Shown in pieces: positions 50,417 through 62,538 of a stretch of DNA of 64,000 nucleotides; position 1 is the first letter of the stretch; each line of letters starts with the position of its first letter. Where the stretch lies: the NCBI RefSeq assembly GCF_901933205.1, contig NC_044571.1, positions 58,341,994-58,405,993 of the forward strand, read 5' to 3'. The notes below the pieces were generated by a model. That model was not told the origin of the DNA. It did not search any database and was given only the letters and a program-made list of their open reading frames with translations. The position numbers and the translations under genes were made by a program. Source of the DNA: Camarhynchus parvulus. Its lineage: Eukaryota > Chordata > Aves > Passeriformes > Thraupidae.

Positions 50417-51065
50417 TGTTATGAGTAGAACAGCTGCCCATTTTTTTTAAAAGGTTGCAGAGTTAACAGGTTGGGCCAGTTGCTGCCAGAGTGGAGTTCT
50501 AACTGTTTGTGATTGTAATCACCTGTCATTTTCGTTAACTACCTGTCCTTGATGGTTAAGAATTCCCCCTTTTGTCGAGTGACACCCTGCTGCTTCCTGG
50601 AGGATGGCACACGGACGGTGAAGGGGAAGGGACATGGAGCCGGCATGCAAATGACATTGGATCCAGCATGCCCCTCACCAAACCTAGCCAAAAACCCCTA
50701 AAACAATGAGCCAACACAAAATTGATGAATCAAAGTGATGACTAGACGTGAGGAACAGAATCTAGTATCTGCCAAGGCCTTTTTACCCCTCACCCTAACC
50801 TAAAAAGATGTCAGCTAGACAGAGGACCTCAAATGTTGAACCAAAAAGTGAGGGATTTCTTAATGCTCTCGTGAGGATGGAACCCCCAGCTCTTTCCATC
50901 GACCAGTGGACAATGCTGCACACTTCCTTCTTCTCCAAGTCACTCCTGGGAGCAGTGGTGGTGTGAGCACAGACCCATTGGTCTTCCCCACCCGAGTTGA
51001 TCACTTTTAATAAAGGCATTAAAAAGGAGAACGGTCTCCTGCTTGTTTTTATTTCAGTTATAACA
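50417..51065 (+). mobile_element. Probable solo LTR with AATAAA and octamer motif
   Basis: The segment is less AT-rich than its surroundings. It starts TGTTAT and ends ATAACA, a perfect 6-bp inverted terminal repeat with TG...CA ends. AATAAA lies at 51009-51014, about 50 bp before the 3' end, as expected for an LTR in plus orientation. An ATGCAAAT octamer (50645-50652) followed by an ATTGG (inverted CCAAT) suggests a promoter-type U3. The flanks (aggtat and tccatt) do not form a target duplication, and no primer-binding site follows. Family not identified. Confidence 0.5.
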
Positions 51066-51437
51066 TCCATTAGGAGATTTAAGGCTGGTTTAAGATGCAA
51101 GTAACAGTTCCTCTAAAGAACAATGGTGAAGGAGCACCAGAATTCATAACCTTCTGCTTACAGCTCTTTCCTTTTTTTGCAGAACTTCAGCATGCTGTTA
51201 GTTACTATAGGGCAGGTAGCTTATCCAGCTGGACACTGTATCTACTCCATTACACTTACTGATTTTCAAGTGTATTTCTTTCTTGAATTTTTCAGTCAGT
51301 TTTGGCTTCTTGCCTCCTATAGCAGTAAATTTCACATTGCGTTGAAAAGAAAATTTTATTTTTAAACATTGCTGATGTAGTAAGCTTTGAGTCCATCACA
51401 GTGTTTCTCTCAGGCCCACTTCTGCTGCTCCAGCTAG
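51066..51437. other. No recognised feature
   Basis: About 370 bp between a probable LTR and a CR1 3' end. No retroviral leader or coding sequence is visible downstream of the LTR, supporting its solo state. Confidence 0.45.
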
Positions 51438-51620
51438 GTATAGAATCCCAGAATCCTAAAGTTCGGAAAAGAGCCCTAATATAATTGAGTACAAGCATTA
51501 ACCAACACAAGAAAGTTCTCCACTAAATCATATCCCCAAATGCCACTTCCACACACCTTTAAATACTTCCATCTAATGCTATTTGAAATGACTCAGCTTA
51601 TTCCACATAGCTGCTGCTCC
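51438..51620 (-). mobile_element. CR1 LINE 3' end, antisense, short
   Basis: It begins gtatagaatcccagaatcc, a worn CR1 terminal motif. 'ccactaaatcatatcccc', 'aatgccacttccacacacc' and 'tttaaatacttcca' follow in the order found in CR1 3' UTRs. Only about 180 bp remain, so it is very 5' truncated. Confidence 0.75.
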
Positions 51621-54139
51621 ACATCTTGTGTCAGATGTCCTAGAGTTTCTTAAATTGCACTGCTCTTATGTGTGGGTTAGGAGCGGCATTTCTAAAAGCT
51701 TTGGTCTTAAAACCTCTCTAAGATCCATTCACTGTACTGGATAAATCTCTACAGATCTCCAGGGCAACTTAGACAACTAGTTTATGTACAGAAATTTATA
51801 TATAAACACCTAAGTGTAGGTGTTCTGAACTTGAAGCCTATCTTGAAAGGTTCCTTTACTGCCTAAATTTAAGTCTTCAAAGTATGGCACAAGATCCCAC
51901 TTTGCATAGCTTGCTTTTAAAAGGCAATTTTCAGTAAAGCAAATTTTAGCCTGTTGTACCAGTTCTCAATATTATTAATTTTTGTGTATAATTTATGTTT
52001 GTAATTAAATTATGTATGAAATAAAAAGCTATTAAAACATAACTCGAATATCCTACTTATTAGCAAGCATGTTCAATATTTACTAATTAGTATTTTAACT
52101 TAGGGTAAAATATAATTAAACAATTAATGTGAAAATAGTTTTCCATTATAAAAGATAACAGTCATGTTTTTTAATTAGGGATGGGACTTGATCATAAAGC
52201 TTCTCTTCCACCTTTCTTTTAGAATGTGAATGTTCCCAAAATTTGATAACATTTTAGGTTTTATGTAATTTTTAGCTAAGTTTGTAAAATTTTCTCTACT
52301 TGTTCTTGAGGCACTAATGTTTGCAAAACTATTTTTACACCTTGTCTCAACAGGCACCGATTTCTACTTGCTGAAATACTTTACAAAACAATACCTTCCT
52401 TTATACAATATCAGAGACTTTAACAGGATTGGATTTCTTGGACTATAAAGTCAATTATACATACTATTATCCATTTCATGAACTGAAAAAGCTTCACAAA
52501 TGAATTTGTCCTGATCCAACTATTCTTCTGGTCATGGATATCCTGTTCAGAGTATTTCAGATAAAATCTCATCTATGTATTTGATAAACTCAATATTACT
52601 CTTTCTACTGCCTTATTCAATACTTCCTAAGTTTTCATTTGCCATTTTCACTGTCACATCTGATGGCATGCTGTAGTTAACTAAGGTAGTACTCTCCTGA
52701 CTGCAAGAAGACTGCATTTTTTTTCCTAAGCTTACTTAGAAGTGTATTCTTCTTCCACAGGCAGAAAGTCTTAGGGTGCAATTCATCTCATGCCAAGGCA
52801 GATGCTTAAAACTGGTTAAAGTCTTCACTTCCTAAAAGTGCCTATTTCTCTTTGCTGACTGCAAAAGGAGTTTGGGATTATCAATTCTGGTATAAATATC
52901 TAAAATGTGCTATCCAAGTGTTGAAGTAAATTTCACTCTGTAATAAGAGACGGGTAGCTTGAGTCTTTTCTCCTCTTCACCTTTTTCAACTGAAAATCTC
53001 ATAATTTGTATGTGAAATCAAATTTTCAGATAATTTTGAGTTCACACTCTTAAATTTAATCTGATTTACTCCTCAAGATTATTCATATTTTTCTGGTGCA
53101 TTTATTTAGTCCTTTGTTTTCACAATGGTTTCTTAACTTCCGGTCGTCAAGTGATGTAATTCAATAAAAGGTAAAAATTTTAAAAATTAAACCCCCCACA
53201 TATAAAAGCATTGAATAGCTGTCTTCCTCGTGTCAACTCTTCCAGCCTCTTTCAATTCTGTTAGCTTCCTCTATGTCATTACACATGGAGAAAAACATCT
53301 TAAACTGTTCTTTAAATAATCAATTATCTTAGTAAAAATCTTAATTTTGTTCGCATAGGCTGATAATTTCCATCTGGTACTGCTCCTATTGAAGTCCAGA
53401 TACATGAATTCTAATACAATTCTCTTGTCTAGGAAATAACTTATCAAGAAGAATGAGCTATCTTATTCTATTGCTTTAACATTTTTCAACAAACTTTTGC
53501 AAATCCATGCTGCATTCAATCCCATTTTTAGTCTTCTTTTTTATTTCAAAGACTACAGAAACATAAAATTGGTAAGAACCCTAGCAGGCTTAAGTGGAAC
53601 TAGGCAATATAATGACAGTTTTAAAATCAGAGTTACATAATTTTTCTTTAAATTTCCGAATAGTTAGGGTTATTCCCTTTGGAGCTTAACACTACTTTTA
53701 CCTGGTATTTTTACCTAGAAATATAGTGTCATTACTTTTCAGTATTAAAGAGAAAAGGAAATAAAGTTTCAATTTTTCATACTTTTTTCTTGGTGTTATT
53801 ATTCTATCAGCTTTGATATTTTTCTAACGTTTGTATTATTTTTGACCATGCATTAGTTCATGGATGTATCTCTGTCATCACTACATGGTTTATCTTCTAT
53901 TTTCATGACTATACACCTGCTGGAAACTTAAACAGAACCTTTATCTCTAATCCTTTTTAACTTTGCAGCTGCTTTCTTTATAGTCTTCCATAATTTCACA
54001 ACATCTAAAACACAGACATACTTACATGAGCATTATGGTCAACTCTGTGGGTTGCCCATTTGTTTCAAAATCAATTGAAATGTTTCCTTTTTTCAATCCT
54101 GTACATGAGATTCCTAACAGATCTGAATTTAGTGTCACA
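51621..54139. other. AT-rich DNA with no recognised feature
   Basis: Strongly AT-rich with short random frames. No terminal motif of CR1 or LTR, no microsatellite of note and no gene signal was seen. Confidence 0.45.
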
Positions 54140-54145
54140 CGCTCC

Positions 54146-54409
54146 TGTGGGGGGATAGAATGTAAGAAAATAAAGACAGTGCAAAAGGTAATCTCACCCC
54201 TGAGGAGTTGCAGCTGTACTAATTACCAAAGATTAGGAACAAGCCTGCCCTTAACAGGCCACAGCTGTGTCCAACTAGGATGAGTGCTATAAGAGAGTGG
54301 GCTAGCTGGCGTTTGTTGGTTGTGCTGTGAAGGAGGAGTCAGTGCTATGAGGAGCTGCCTATGAGAAATCACCAAGAAGGTATGGAACTTTTGCAATAAG
54401 GTGACAACA
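54146..54409 (+). mobile_element. Short solo LTR with 6-bp target duplication
   Basis: The 264-bp segment begins TGTGGGG and ends GACAACA. CGCTCC flanks it exactly at 54140-54145 and 54410-54415. The shared CA before the left CGCTCC extends the apparent match to 8 bp. A CTATAAG TATA-like box is at 54287-54293 and an AATAAG polyadenylation-like signal at 54395-54400, giving plus orientation. Six-base duplications and short LTRs are typical of class II (ERVK/alpha-like) bird elements. No internal region is present. It is probably a recombined solo LTR; the family name is unknown. Confidence 0.75.
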
Positions 54410-54415
54410 CGCTCC

Positions 54416-57400
54416 CTCACTTATTCTTCAGGATTTATTTACCTTTTTCGTAGTACTTGTTAAGTCTAGCTCTATTTTATTCAATAAAATAACTTAGTCT
54501 TGAAATAAATCTGTTCCGTAATCAAATGCTGTTCTGACCTTGATCAGCAAAGAGTAGCCACAACTTTTTCTACCCCTCAGTATTTTACTGGCAAGGTACA
54601 GTTTGAAGTCTGGGTTTGGATCAGAAGAACCCACATCTCAGTCTTTCTTAGCTGCCACTATGATTGCTGACAGAGACTCCTTTGATGTGTTAGTAGTTAA
54701 CGCTCATATTTTCAGACTACTACTTTCAGTAAGAGTTCAAATTATTTCCTGTAATCTCCTTACTCCTTATCCACCAATAAGGATTGCTTTATTTTTGCCT
54801 TCATTAGATTACAAGTGATAAAAATTAAATGACTTAGACATCACAAACCCAGTCCTATATGCATTAGGTTTTCTAGAGCAGAAAATATTTTTAATAATTT
54901 TATCTATGTCCCATTTGGCTGACTGCTGTATTAATATAATGCCATTGGGTGTCATTAATCTACCCTACCTTAGGAATCCACGACATGTCTAAACACCACT
55001 GCAGATGAGGCACATGCATTTAGTCAGAGTTCAATAGTCTAGCACCAGATAGCTGACTGTCTATCATCACTGTAGATTGCATGAATCTTTTCCTGAGGAA
55101 TACACACTCTTGAATAGTATCCTTATTGAGAAACCAGCTCATAACATATACTCCTGGAAGAGGCTGCAATATGTTCTTTGAGCACAACCCAGATAAGGCT
55201 AATGTCTATATCATCCCTTGACTACTCTCACAGTTTTCTGTTATCTGCATTGTGAGGAGATGATCACATGCAGAGAGAGTTTGACAGAGATTTTACCTCT
55301 GACTGAGGAAAACAGGCATCAGGGAAGAATTGATTGTAAAGGCCGGAACTGGGACAGAATTACATATCCTACACACAGAACCTAGCATCTCCTCTCCAAA
55401 TTTGATCTGCAAAATAAAACAATCACTCCAGATGGCCAACATTGTCATGGCATATGTGCGAAATGTACTATGGTATATTTAGGAAATTCTGAAGGATGTG
55501 CTTATATGACCTACAGTATCCTGTGATATTCAAGTCCTTAGGAGAATGTGTGCGAACGCCAACTTCCAGTGGCCTGGTATGTGGGCAAGATGATAAACTA
55601 ACAGCAGTATTTGCCAAAGATGTTGCTGAATCTCATGGCACTCCTCAAGGTTAAGAATTATCTGATAGTAATGAAGAATTACCCCCGTACCACTGGCCAA
55701 TGATCTGACTAAGGGGATAACATGCATCTCCAGACATGCACCAAGGAGTGAGTACAGGATAGAGAATATCACATAGCTGGTACATCTCCCAGGTGAGACT
55801 CTCATGTCAGACCTCATTGAATAAAGCTTTGGAAGTCAGGCAAAAATGTGAATTTCATCTATGTGACATCTTGTCTCTGTCCTCTTGAAACTGTTTCTGT
55901 AGCTTCTAATAAGATTGAATTGTAAGCCCTGAGTGAGTATTGGCAGAAGTCTGGTAAACAAGCAGGTAAGCAAGAGGAACTGAAGAGAATAACTTAGCTT
56001 CTGAAAATACTTGGATGATCGCCTCAGGACAGATTTGTATTCATTTTTTCTTCAATAGGTGAAAATAATCTTAAATCCACTGATAAGTAGAGAAACCTTT
56101 TGAAAAGTTTGAACTCTTCTGACCGCAGATGTTTAATATTTCATAATTTTACCTAGTGTAGCTCTAAAATTTGGTCTTTGTCTAACTGAGTTCCATTTAG
56201 ATGCATGAAAATATTTGAAAACCACAAGAAACCTGAACATTAGGAGGAAACATGCAGTTAGTCTGGCCAATGTATTTTTTTGTATTTTTGGACTATAGAG
56301 AAATGTTCTGATGTGTTTAGTTGGCCAAAATCTGGAGTAGTTTGTAGTGGTAGGTGTTTCATTTCATTGCCATTCTCCAATTCTGTCATTCTTACATTAT
56401 TTAATTCCAAACATATATGCTGTTAGTGGTTTAGAGTTCTGGCTGTTACCACCAATTAAAAGTTAGTTGCCTCAAATCAAAAGAAAATTAATTGGATTTT
56501 GTTGCTACAAAATTTATCAACTTTCTTCTATCCCACTGAGGCTGACTTTGTACAATCAGTGACTTCAACATGATAGTTAAAAAATTCCAACGACAGTCTG
56601 TGGCATTTTAGTTAATTTCTCTATTAAAGAAATTTCTTTTTTTTCCAGTCCCAAATGATTAGTTGACATTCAGTTATGATGTGACTACCTGTACCAGGAG
56701 AATTATTAATGAACATTTCATAAGAGTTGCTTGGTATAATTTTGTTGGTGTTTAATTAGTCCAAAGTTAAATTATAGAATGAAGTTTAGAAGTTGAAGAC
56801 TCTTTCTGAATTTGTAGTATGTCTATATAATCTATAATTATAAATAAAATGGTTTTTTTTCTATATTTGTGTTTTTATGTGTGACAACTTAAGTCTGACA
56901 GAGTCTACAATGATTTTGGCACCTAAATCCTTCTTTCCTCCTAGAAAATCTTCCTTGTTGATGCTCATGCTATGTATTGTTTATAAATTAACAGCAAATA
57001 GCACTTTCATCTGGTGTTCAATACTTCTGCAACATAATGGCTGCATGCTAATAGGAGGCTGTGGTTGTCAATGGCAACAACACAGCTTCTGCATTGGAAA
57101 ACAAGTACCCTTTAGTGAGAACAGGCACACAGATCCCAGTTTGCTGGACTCCACCATAAATTTTACTACGGCAGGAGCTGAATAAACAATACCTCTTCTG
57201 CTGGATGCCATAAGCAGACAGTAGTCAAACAGATCACATATAAAACTGAAATGTCAGAGGCTTTGCTCCTTGGAACTAAGCAGAGGGCTGAGGAGGGGTC
57301 ATCAGGACAGTCTGTCTCAGAATTAGCTACCACAGCATTGACACAGGCACCTGGAATCCTTGATGTAGTAAGAGAAAAAAAGAGGGTCATTCAGTTAATA

Positions 57401-57774
57401 TTCACAGACAAAAAAAACAGCAAATGAAAAAACCCTTGTCAAATCACCATTTTTTTCTGAAGCCCATATAATTTCATTCATTTCTCCTTTGCTAGGAAAC
57501 CATAGCAACTTTAGGGTCTGGTTTTGTTCTGCAGTGCAAATGCACAATTGGATTTTAAGTGTTGGGATTGAATGTTGTTCAATGAAGAAGTAAGAAAATA
57601 TTTCAGTCCAGAGTCTAGTGTATTGCAAGTTCAGCTCCATTTTGTGATACACTGATATGATTTATTAATTTATTTGGTTTAAGCTATGTTTGCAAGGACA
57701 TTGACTCCACTCGGGATTCACACATAAAAGTCAAAGGAGCTGGCTGATGTCATTGCAAGGCCACTCTCAGTTAT
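54416..57774. other. Unassigned DNA
   Basis: No transposable element or gene was recognised. Two X-box-like palindromic motifs at 57064-57078 and 57496-57509 are discussed as a finding. Frames up to 102 codons (56877-57185) lack motifs. Confidence 0.4.
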
Positions 57775-58055
57775 TTAAGAAAGGCCATGGTGATTGGGTG
57801 AGATTCCTAAGGACTAGGAGAAAGCAAATATAATTCCTATTTTCACGAAGGGGAAGAAGGAAGATGTGGGGAACCACAAGCAAGTTGGCTTCACGTAAGT
57901 CCTTGGGTGGTTAGAGCAAGTAAACATGAAAAACCTTTCTAGACACACAAGGGACATGACAGTGATTGGAAACAATAAACATGGGTTTACAAAGAGGCAA
58001 TCATACCTGAGCAGCTTGATAATATTCCATGATGAAATTACAAGCTTGGTGGATG
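57775..58055 (+). mobile_element. CR1 LINE ORF2 fragment, sense, cut by GC-rich sequence
   Basis: This sense CR1 covers the stretch just before reverse-transcriptase motif A. The plus frame from 57926 holds HTRDMTVIGNNKHGFTKRQS and then HDEITSLVDE, which corresponds to the usual QHGFTKGKSCL...LVDEG block. The upstream nucleotides 'ttcacgaaggggaagaagg' match the FKKGKKED part, but stops intervene. The match stops abruptly near 58055, where a GC-rich sequence starts, so motif A and the catalytic box are absent. Confidence 0.85.
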
Positions 58056-58500
58056 AATGCAGTGCAATGCAAGGCAATGCAGATGGGCTGTCCTGTCCCA
58101 GGCTTGTGGAGCTCTGGGACAGGATGGGATGGGCCAGCCAGGGCACGAAAGGTTCTGGGATGGGTGGGGACAGCACAGGTGTACCCAGGGTGGAGGCCTC
58201 ATTGCACAGTTCAGTGGGATTGTTTCTGCCCTGGCTCCTGAGCGCTGCCTGGCAATGCAAGGGAAACAGCCCTGGGAGAGACCAGGAGGGAGACCTGGGC
58301 CTGCTGCTTTCCCTGCTGGAGCCAGCAAGGCCCTGGCTGGAGGATAAGGACATCTGAATGGGCAGTGAGGTGCCCTGGCCTTGGGGGAACCATGCCTGGG
58401 CTGTGCAGTGTGAGGGGCTCAGGCTCTGGGGCTCCCATGGGAAGGGTAGGGTGGGAACACACTTGATTCTGGTGCACAATAATTTTGCTCCCATAAAAAT
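58056..58500. other. Unidentified GC-rich segment adjoining CR1
   Basis: About 440 bp rich in G and C, with much ccctgg/ccaggg wording, in sharp contrast to both flanks. Overlapping frames are open on both strands (226 codons minus, 143 plus) simply because stops are rare in such DNA. It begins with gcaatgcaaggcaatgcag, and ggcaatgcaaggg recurs near 58250. An A-rich stretch with AATAAA-like wording follows at about 58490-58530. It could be an inserted retroelement or retrocopy, but I could not name it. Confidence 0.45.
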
Positions 58501-58703
58501 TCAAAATAAATAAAATCAAAATACTAGATATAGAAGTAATTTACTTTGGAGAATAAAATTGATCTAACTGTGTGATCCTTGCCATCTAATTTTCCCATCA
58601 AAAACCTGTTCCATCATGTAATGGAAAGCACAATTAACCAGACCCATTGTGGCAATGGTCTCCAGACCAATCTATGTTAGTTGAACAGGCTGGTGACAGT
58701 GTC

Positions 58704-59249
58704 TGTCCTGTTTTCAGCTGGAAAAAAGTTAATTTCTTCTCAGTTCTTTTACAACATTGTATTTTGGATCTGGAATGAGAAGATGGCACCCTAATGTTTT
58801 TGGGTTTTGCTATGTTGTATTTATCTTAATTCAAGGATGTTTTTCTGTTGTCTCATGCTCTGCCAGTGAGAATGGATGAAAAAGAAACTGGGAGGGACCA
58901 CAGCTGGGACAGGTGACCTGCAGTGACCAAAGGGATATTCCACACCACAGAACATCCTGCCTAGTATGTAAACTGTGGGGAGTTAGTCAGAAGGGTTCAG
59001 GAAAGGGGTTCTGATATTGGTCAACAGGTGGTGAGCAATTGCTTTCTGCATCCACTTGGTTTTCCCTTTTTATTAAGATTTACCATAATTACTGTATTTT
59101 ATTTAATTTTGAATTATTAATCTGTTCTTATCTCAACATACAATTTTTACTTTGATTCTCAACCCTTTTCCCCTGGGGTAGAGGGGGAGACAGTGAAGAG
59201 TTGAGCAAGCAGCTATGCTTAATTCTCAGCTGGGTTTAAAACCATGATA
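58704..59249 (+). mobile_element. Solo LTR, avian ERV family, 5-bp target duplication
   Basis: A full 546-bp LTR in sense. It begins TGTCCTGTTTTCAGCTGG and ends AACCATGATA, with GTGTC on both sides (58699-58703 and 59250-59254). Internal landmarks of the common avian family are present: 'gtattttggatctggaatga', 'tctcatgctctgccag', 'accaaagggatattccacac', 'cagcaggtggtgagcaattg'-like wording near 59020, and a TATGTAAA box at 58965-58972. The terminal CA has decayed to TA. A 5-bp duplication fits ERVL-like integration. No internal sequence follows, so it is a solo LTR. The related copy at 8771-9330 is inverted. Confidence 0.88.
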
Positions 59250-59254
59250 GTGTC

Positions 59255-60899
59255 ACGGAGGGTTCAGTGGTTTAGTGGCCAACTAATTTACAGTTTATAG
59301 GGAATTGCTTTTAGGTCCAAGTCTGGGTAGGTCTGTCAGCCAGGGAAAAGTAAAAAAAGGGTACTCAGATGGATTACAAGGGTTTCAGAGACCACAACAA
59401 GGCTGTACAAAGACTACATTTATAGGATAGCTATGGAATATACTTACAGATATATTATATTTTTTGTGTGTTACCCATGAAAATTTATATTCAAACACCG
59501 TTGCTTCTCTAGGTTATTGTAGAAAATTCAATTGTAGGGAAGAATATACAGCTTTTGAAATATACCTTGTCTTTCAAATAATGGATTTTTTTTTCAGAAC
59601 TTGAAGATACTCTATATTCAAACTGGTAAATTTTTAGTATTTGTGAGAATAACAAGCTTTTGACTTTTGAATATCAAATCTGATTTCAGGTGTTTATTTT
59701 TAAATTTGTGAAGCGATTTCATAAACTGTGGTCCTATTTTACTATACTTTCTATGAAAGACCAGATCAGATGGGTTCTTACCACCTGGCATTCCAATAAT
59801 ATGAAAGTCAATTTGTCTGTTTAAGCATGTCAGGATTAACAGAGATCAAGAGAGAATGACTCTGTTCTATATTAGTTTAATAAGCATTTAAAAAGAGCAG
59901 GTTAAAACATCAAATGTTAGAAACTGCTCCAATGTGAAGACCTTGACTGCAGGTGATAATGCTATAAACCTTTGTACACTGCACAGTAGAGGTGCCAAAG
60001 CTGATTCTCACATTTATTCAGAGGCATAAGATTTGATATAGAAATCAAATTTTACAGTTTAATTGAGTAAAAAGAAAGTGTGACTTTTTCTGTAAGGAAG
60101 AAAATTAAAATCTGAGTAGCAAGATGAAAATCTGGAAAATATTTTTTCTTAAATGTAAGTCAAAGGATGAAGTTTATGTTACTTTATACACAAGAAGATA
60201 CAAAAAAATAATGAAGTTGCATCTGTACACTGACTTTTGACTATATATTGGATTCATCGTGGCAGACATTTAGAAATGTGATTTTTTGGGAACTTTGAGT
60301 ACAAATTAGCTGACTTTTCAATAAAGCTGCTGCATAACATTCATACTATTTCTTTAAGAAATAAATGGTTACCATACTTTCCACAATATTCACAGATTTA
60401 TTTCCATTAGTTTTGCTTATTGCTATTAATAAGAGACAGTTCCTTATTTATAACTGTAACAAAACTACTTATCTATATTATATGCAGGACTAAAAACAAC
60501 ATCATAAAGACCTGTTTCCTTCTCAAAACCATGTCCAGTATCCATGTCCAGAAATTAATATAAATCTGTTAATCTTTTCACATCTAAGGAAAATTTTGAT
60601 TTTTTTTTTCCTCATGGAGGGTCATGGTCCAAAATATCCTTTTTAATCTGTATAGAGAGAAAAAAAAATAGAAACAAATATATGTATATAGATATATACA
60701 GATTCAAGTATGCATGAATTCTGTAAAATTTCTGGTTTTTTAGTTACTTCGTGAAAAGTCTTCTTCACTGTCACTTTGTGGAACAGAAAAAAACCTGTCA
60801 GTAATTTATTTATATAATTGGTATTATAAACATTCCATTTGACTACCTTTTTCATTTGGTTGTTACAAGAGATGTCTGAATTTTCATAATGAAGAGGAC
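59255..60899. other. No recognised feature
   Basis: AT-rich DNA. A TA/GA-rich simple stretch lies near 60660-60700. No gene or element was recognised. Confidence 0.45.
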
Positions 60900-61250
60900 A
60901 GCAAAGTTCCCAGAGGAAAGAGCCCTCAGTCCATCCCTCTCATACCAGGGCCAAGAAGAGATGAGGAGAGACTGGGGAGAAGTTGCAAGTCAGCAGGAGA
61001 GCATCTGAAGAGAAGCACAAAGGAATTCCAGCCACTCTAGCCAGCAGGAAGAGGCCCAGCTTGCCTCTAGGAAAACGTCATGGGGAATAAACATGAGGAA
61101 TTAGAGCTACATGTATGCATGTAGGGCTATGATCTTATTGACATCAGAGAGATATGGTGGAATGATCTAGCTGTTGGAACAAAAGAATACAGGCTCTTTA
61201 AAAAAGACAGACAGGGAAGATACGATGAGGGTGATATCTCCAAATAAATT
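60900..61250 (+). mobile_element. CR1 LINE 5' region (ORF1 end / ORF2 endonuclease start)
   Basis: This piece resembles the ORF1-ORF2 junction of CR1. From 61080 the translation, across one stop, gives GNKHEELELHV, then GYDLIDIREIWWND and YRLFKKDRQGR, matching the start of the CR1 ORF2 endonuclease. The stretch 60900-61075 has the Arg/Lys/Gln-rich look of the ORF1 end, but less certainly. Homology stops near 61250, before the rest of the endonuclease. Most CR1 copies keep only the 3' end, so a 5' piece alone implies a later deletion or rearrangement. Confidence 0.7.
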
Positions 61251-62538
61251 GCATCACCAGCAACATCTTGCTGAACTTAATTACTTCCCTTTGCAAGCAG
61301 ATCTTGACAAAAATTCTCCTATTTCAAAGCACCTTCAAAAGAACAGTGGTGTCCTAATATACCCTCAATCAATAATCAAAGCTTCAATTTAAACTTTTTC
61401 AATATTTGTTTTTTCTGACTGTACTTATCACATTCCTTAATAAAACCAGAACTCAGTGGACTAAGGATGGATGCAGATTGTTAGCCTCATCTTTCCCTGG
61501 GTCATGGAATATCAAAACACTCATGACAAAAGGCAATTGAAACGTATCTGTAGGTTCACAAAGGATCTACTTCCAGTGGCCAGGCAATAACACATTAGAT
61601 TAATCTGATCTTTTTTTTATCTGATTCATGGAGCAAATGCATTTGCATGTCATTTATATATAATGGTTCATTTAAAAATATTTTTTGTCTGTCTATCTAT
61701 CTATCTATCTATCATCATTGTAATTCAACCAGTTTGCTGTTATTGGATATTATTCTAGTAAGGAAAAAAAAAAGCCTCAAAAACCCCCACATGAACACAA
61801 CTCAGCATTTTCAAGATTGATTGCAGAAGCACTAAGATTAGCTAGTTGACACTATAACCTCAAAAGGGAGGCACAATGAATATTACAAACATTTGTAATG
61901 TCAAGCCAATAGACTTTTTTCTTAAAATGCAAGAGCAACAATATAATGAGTATTTAGAGAGTTTGCCCTTGACTGAATCTTTGCCTGAGTGTTTACTTGG
62001 AGTACTGTTGCATTTGGGAAATATAATTTTTTCAATTAATTTCTTGAGGTATCTAACAGTAAGTTAGAAAAGTAAGAAATAGACTATTCAATACAGTCTA
62101 TAATTTATCTTTAGTGCTCATCTTTTTGACTACACTCATTAAACATCATTGAGTTTGTATGTGTCATCTTGAAAAATCAGGTAGCATAAAGTAGGCACTC
62201 AAAAAGTGATTGTTGTATCATGAATCAGACAGACCATGAATGCATTTAGGATCATTATTAGAAGAATGCTTTTAACATTAAACTAGTAAGGTTCTGGAAT
62301 TGTCTTTTAACTAGAATGTTGACAACAAGAAACCTAAAAAACTCATGTGAGCACAAGTCTCATGTCAGTTTAAGACTGCTACATGCTGTAGCACAAGGGG
62401 TGGCACATCCTGCATACTGAGGAGCAATTTTGCCATATGGTTTAATGACACGCAAATACCAGGCATAACAATGTATCCCTTTTTGACTTCCAGTTCAGCT
62501 CTGTTACTTACATATACACCCTTCTAAAACCTCTAAAA
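61251..62538. other. Unassigned DNA
   Basis: AT-rich, with the short (TCTA)n listed separately. No other feature was recognised. Confidence 0.45.
61688..61712. repeat. (TCTA)n microsatellite, short
   Basis: About six units, starting tctgtctatctatc. Same motif as the longer array at 17494-17593. Confidence 0.95.

Noticed and set aside
57814..58494. 226-codon minus-strand frame and overlapping frames on both strands
   Set aside because: They are open in several registers at once because of the GC-rich block; no domain, and they overlap CR1 in antisense.
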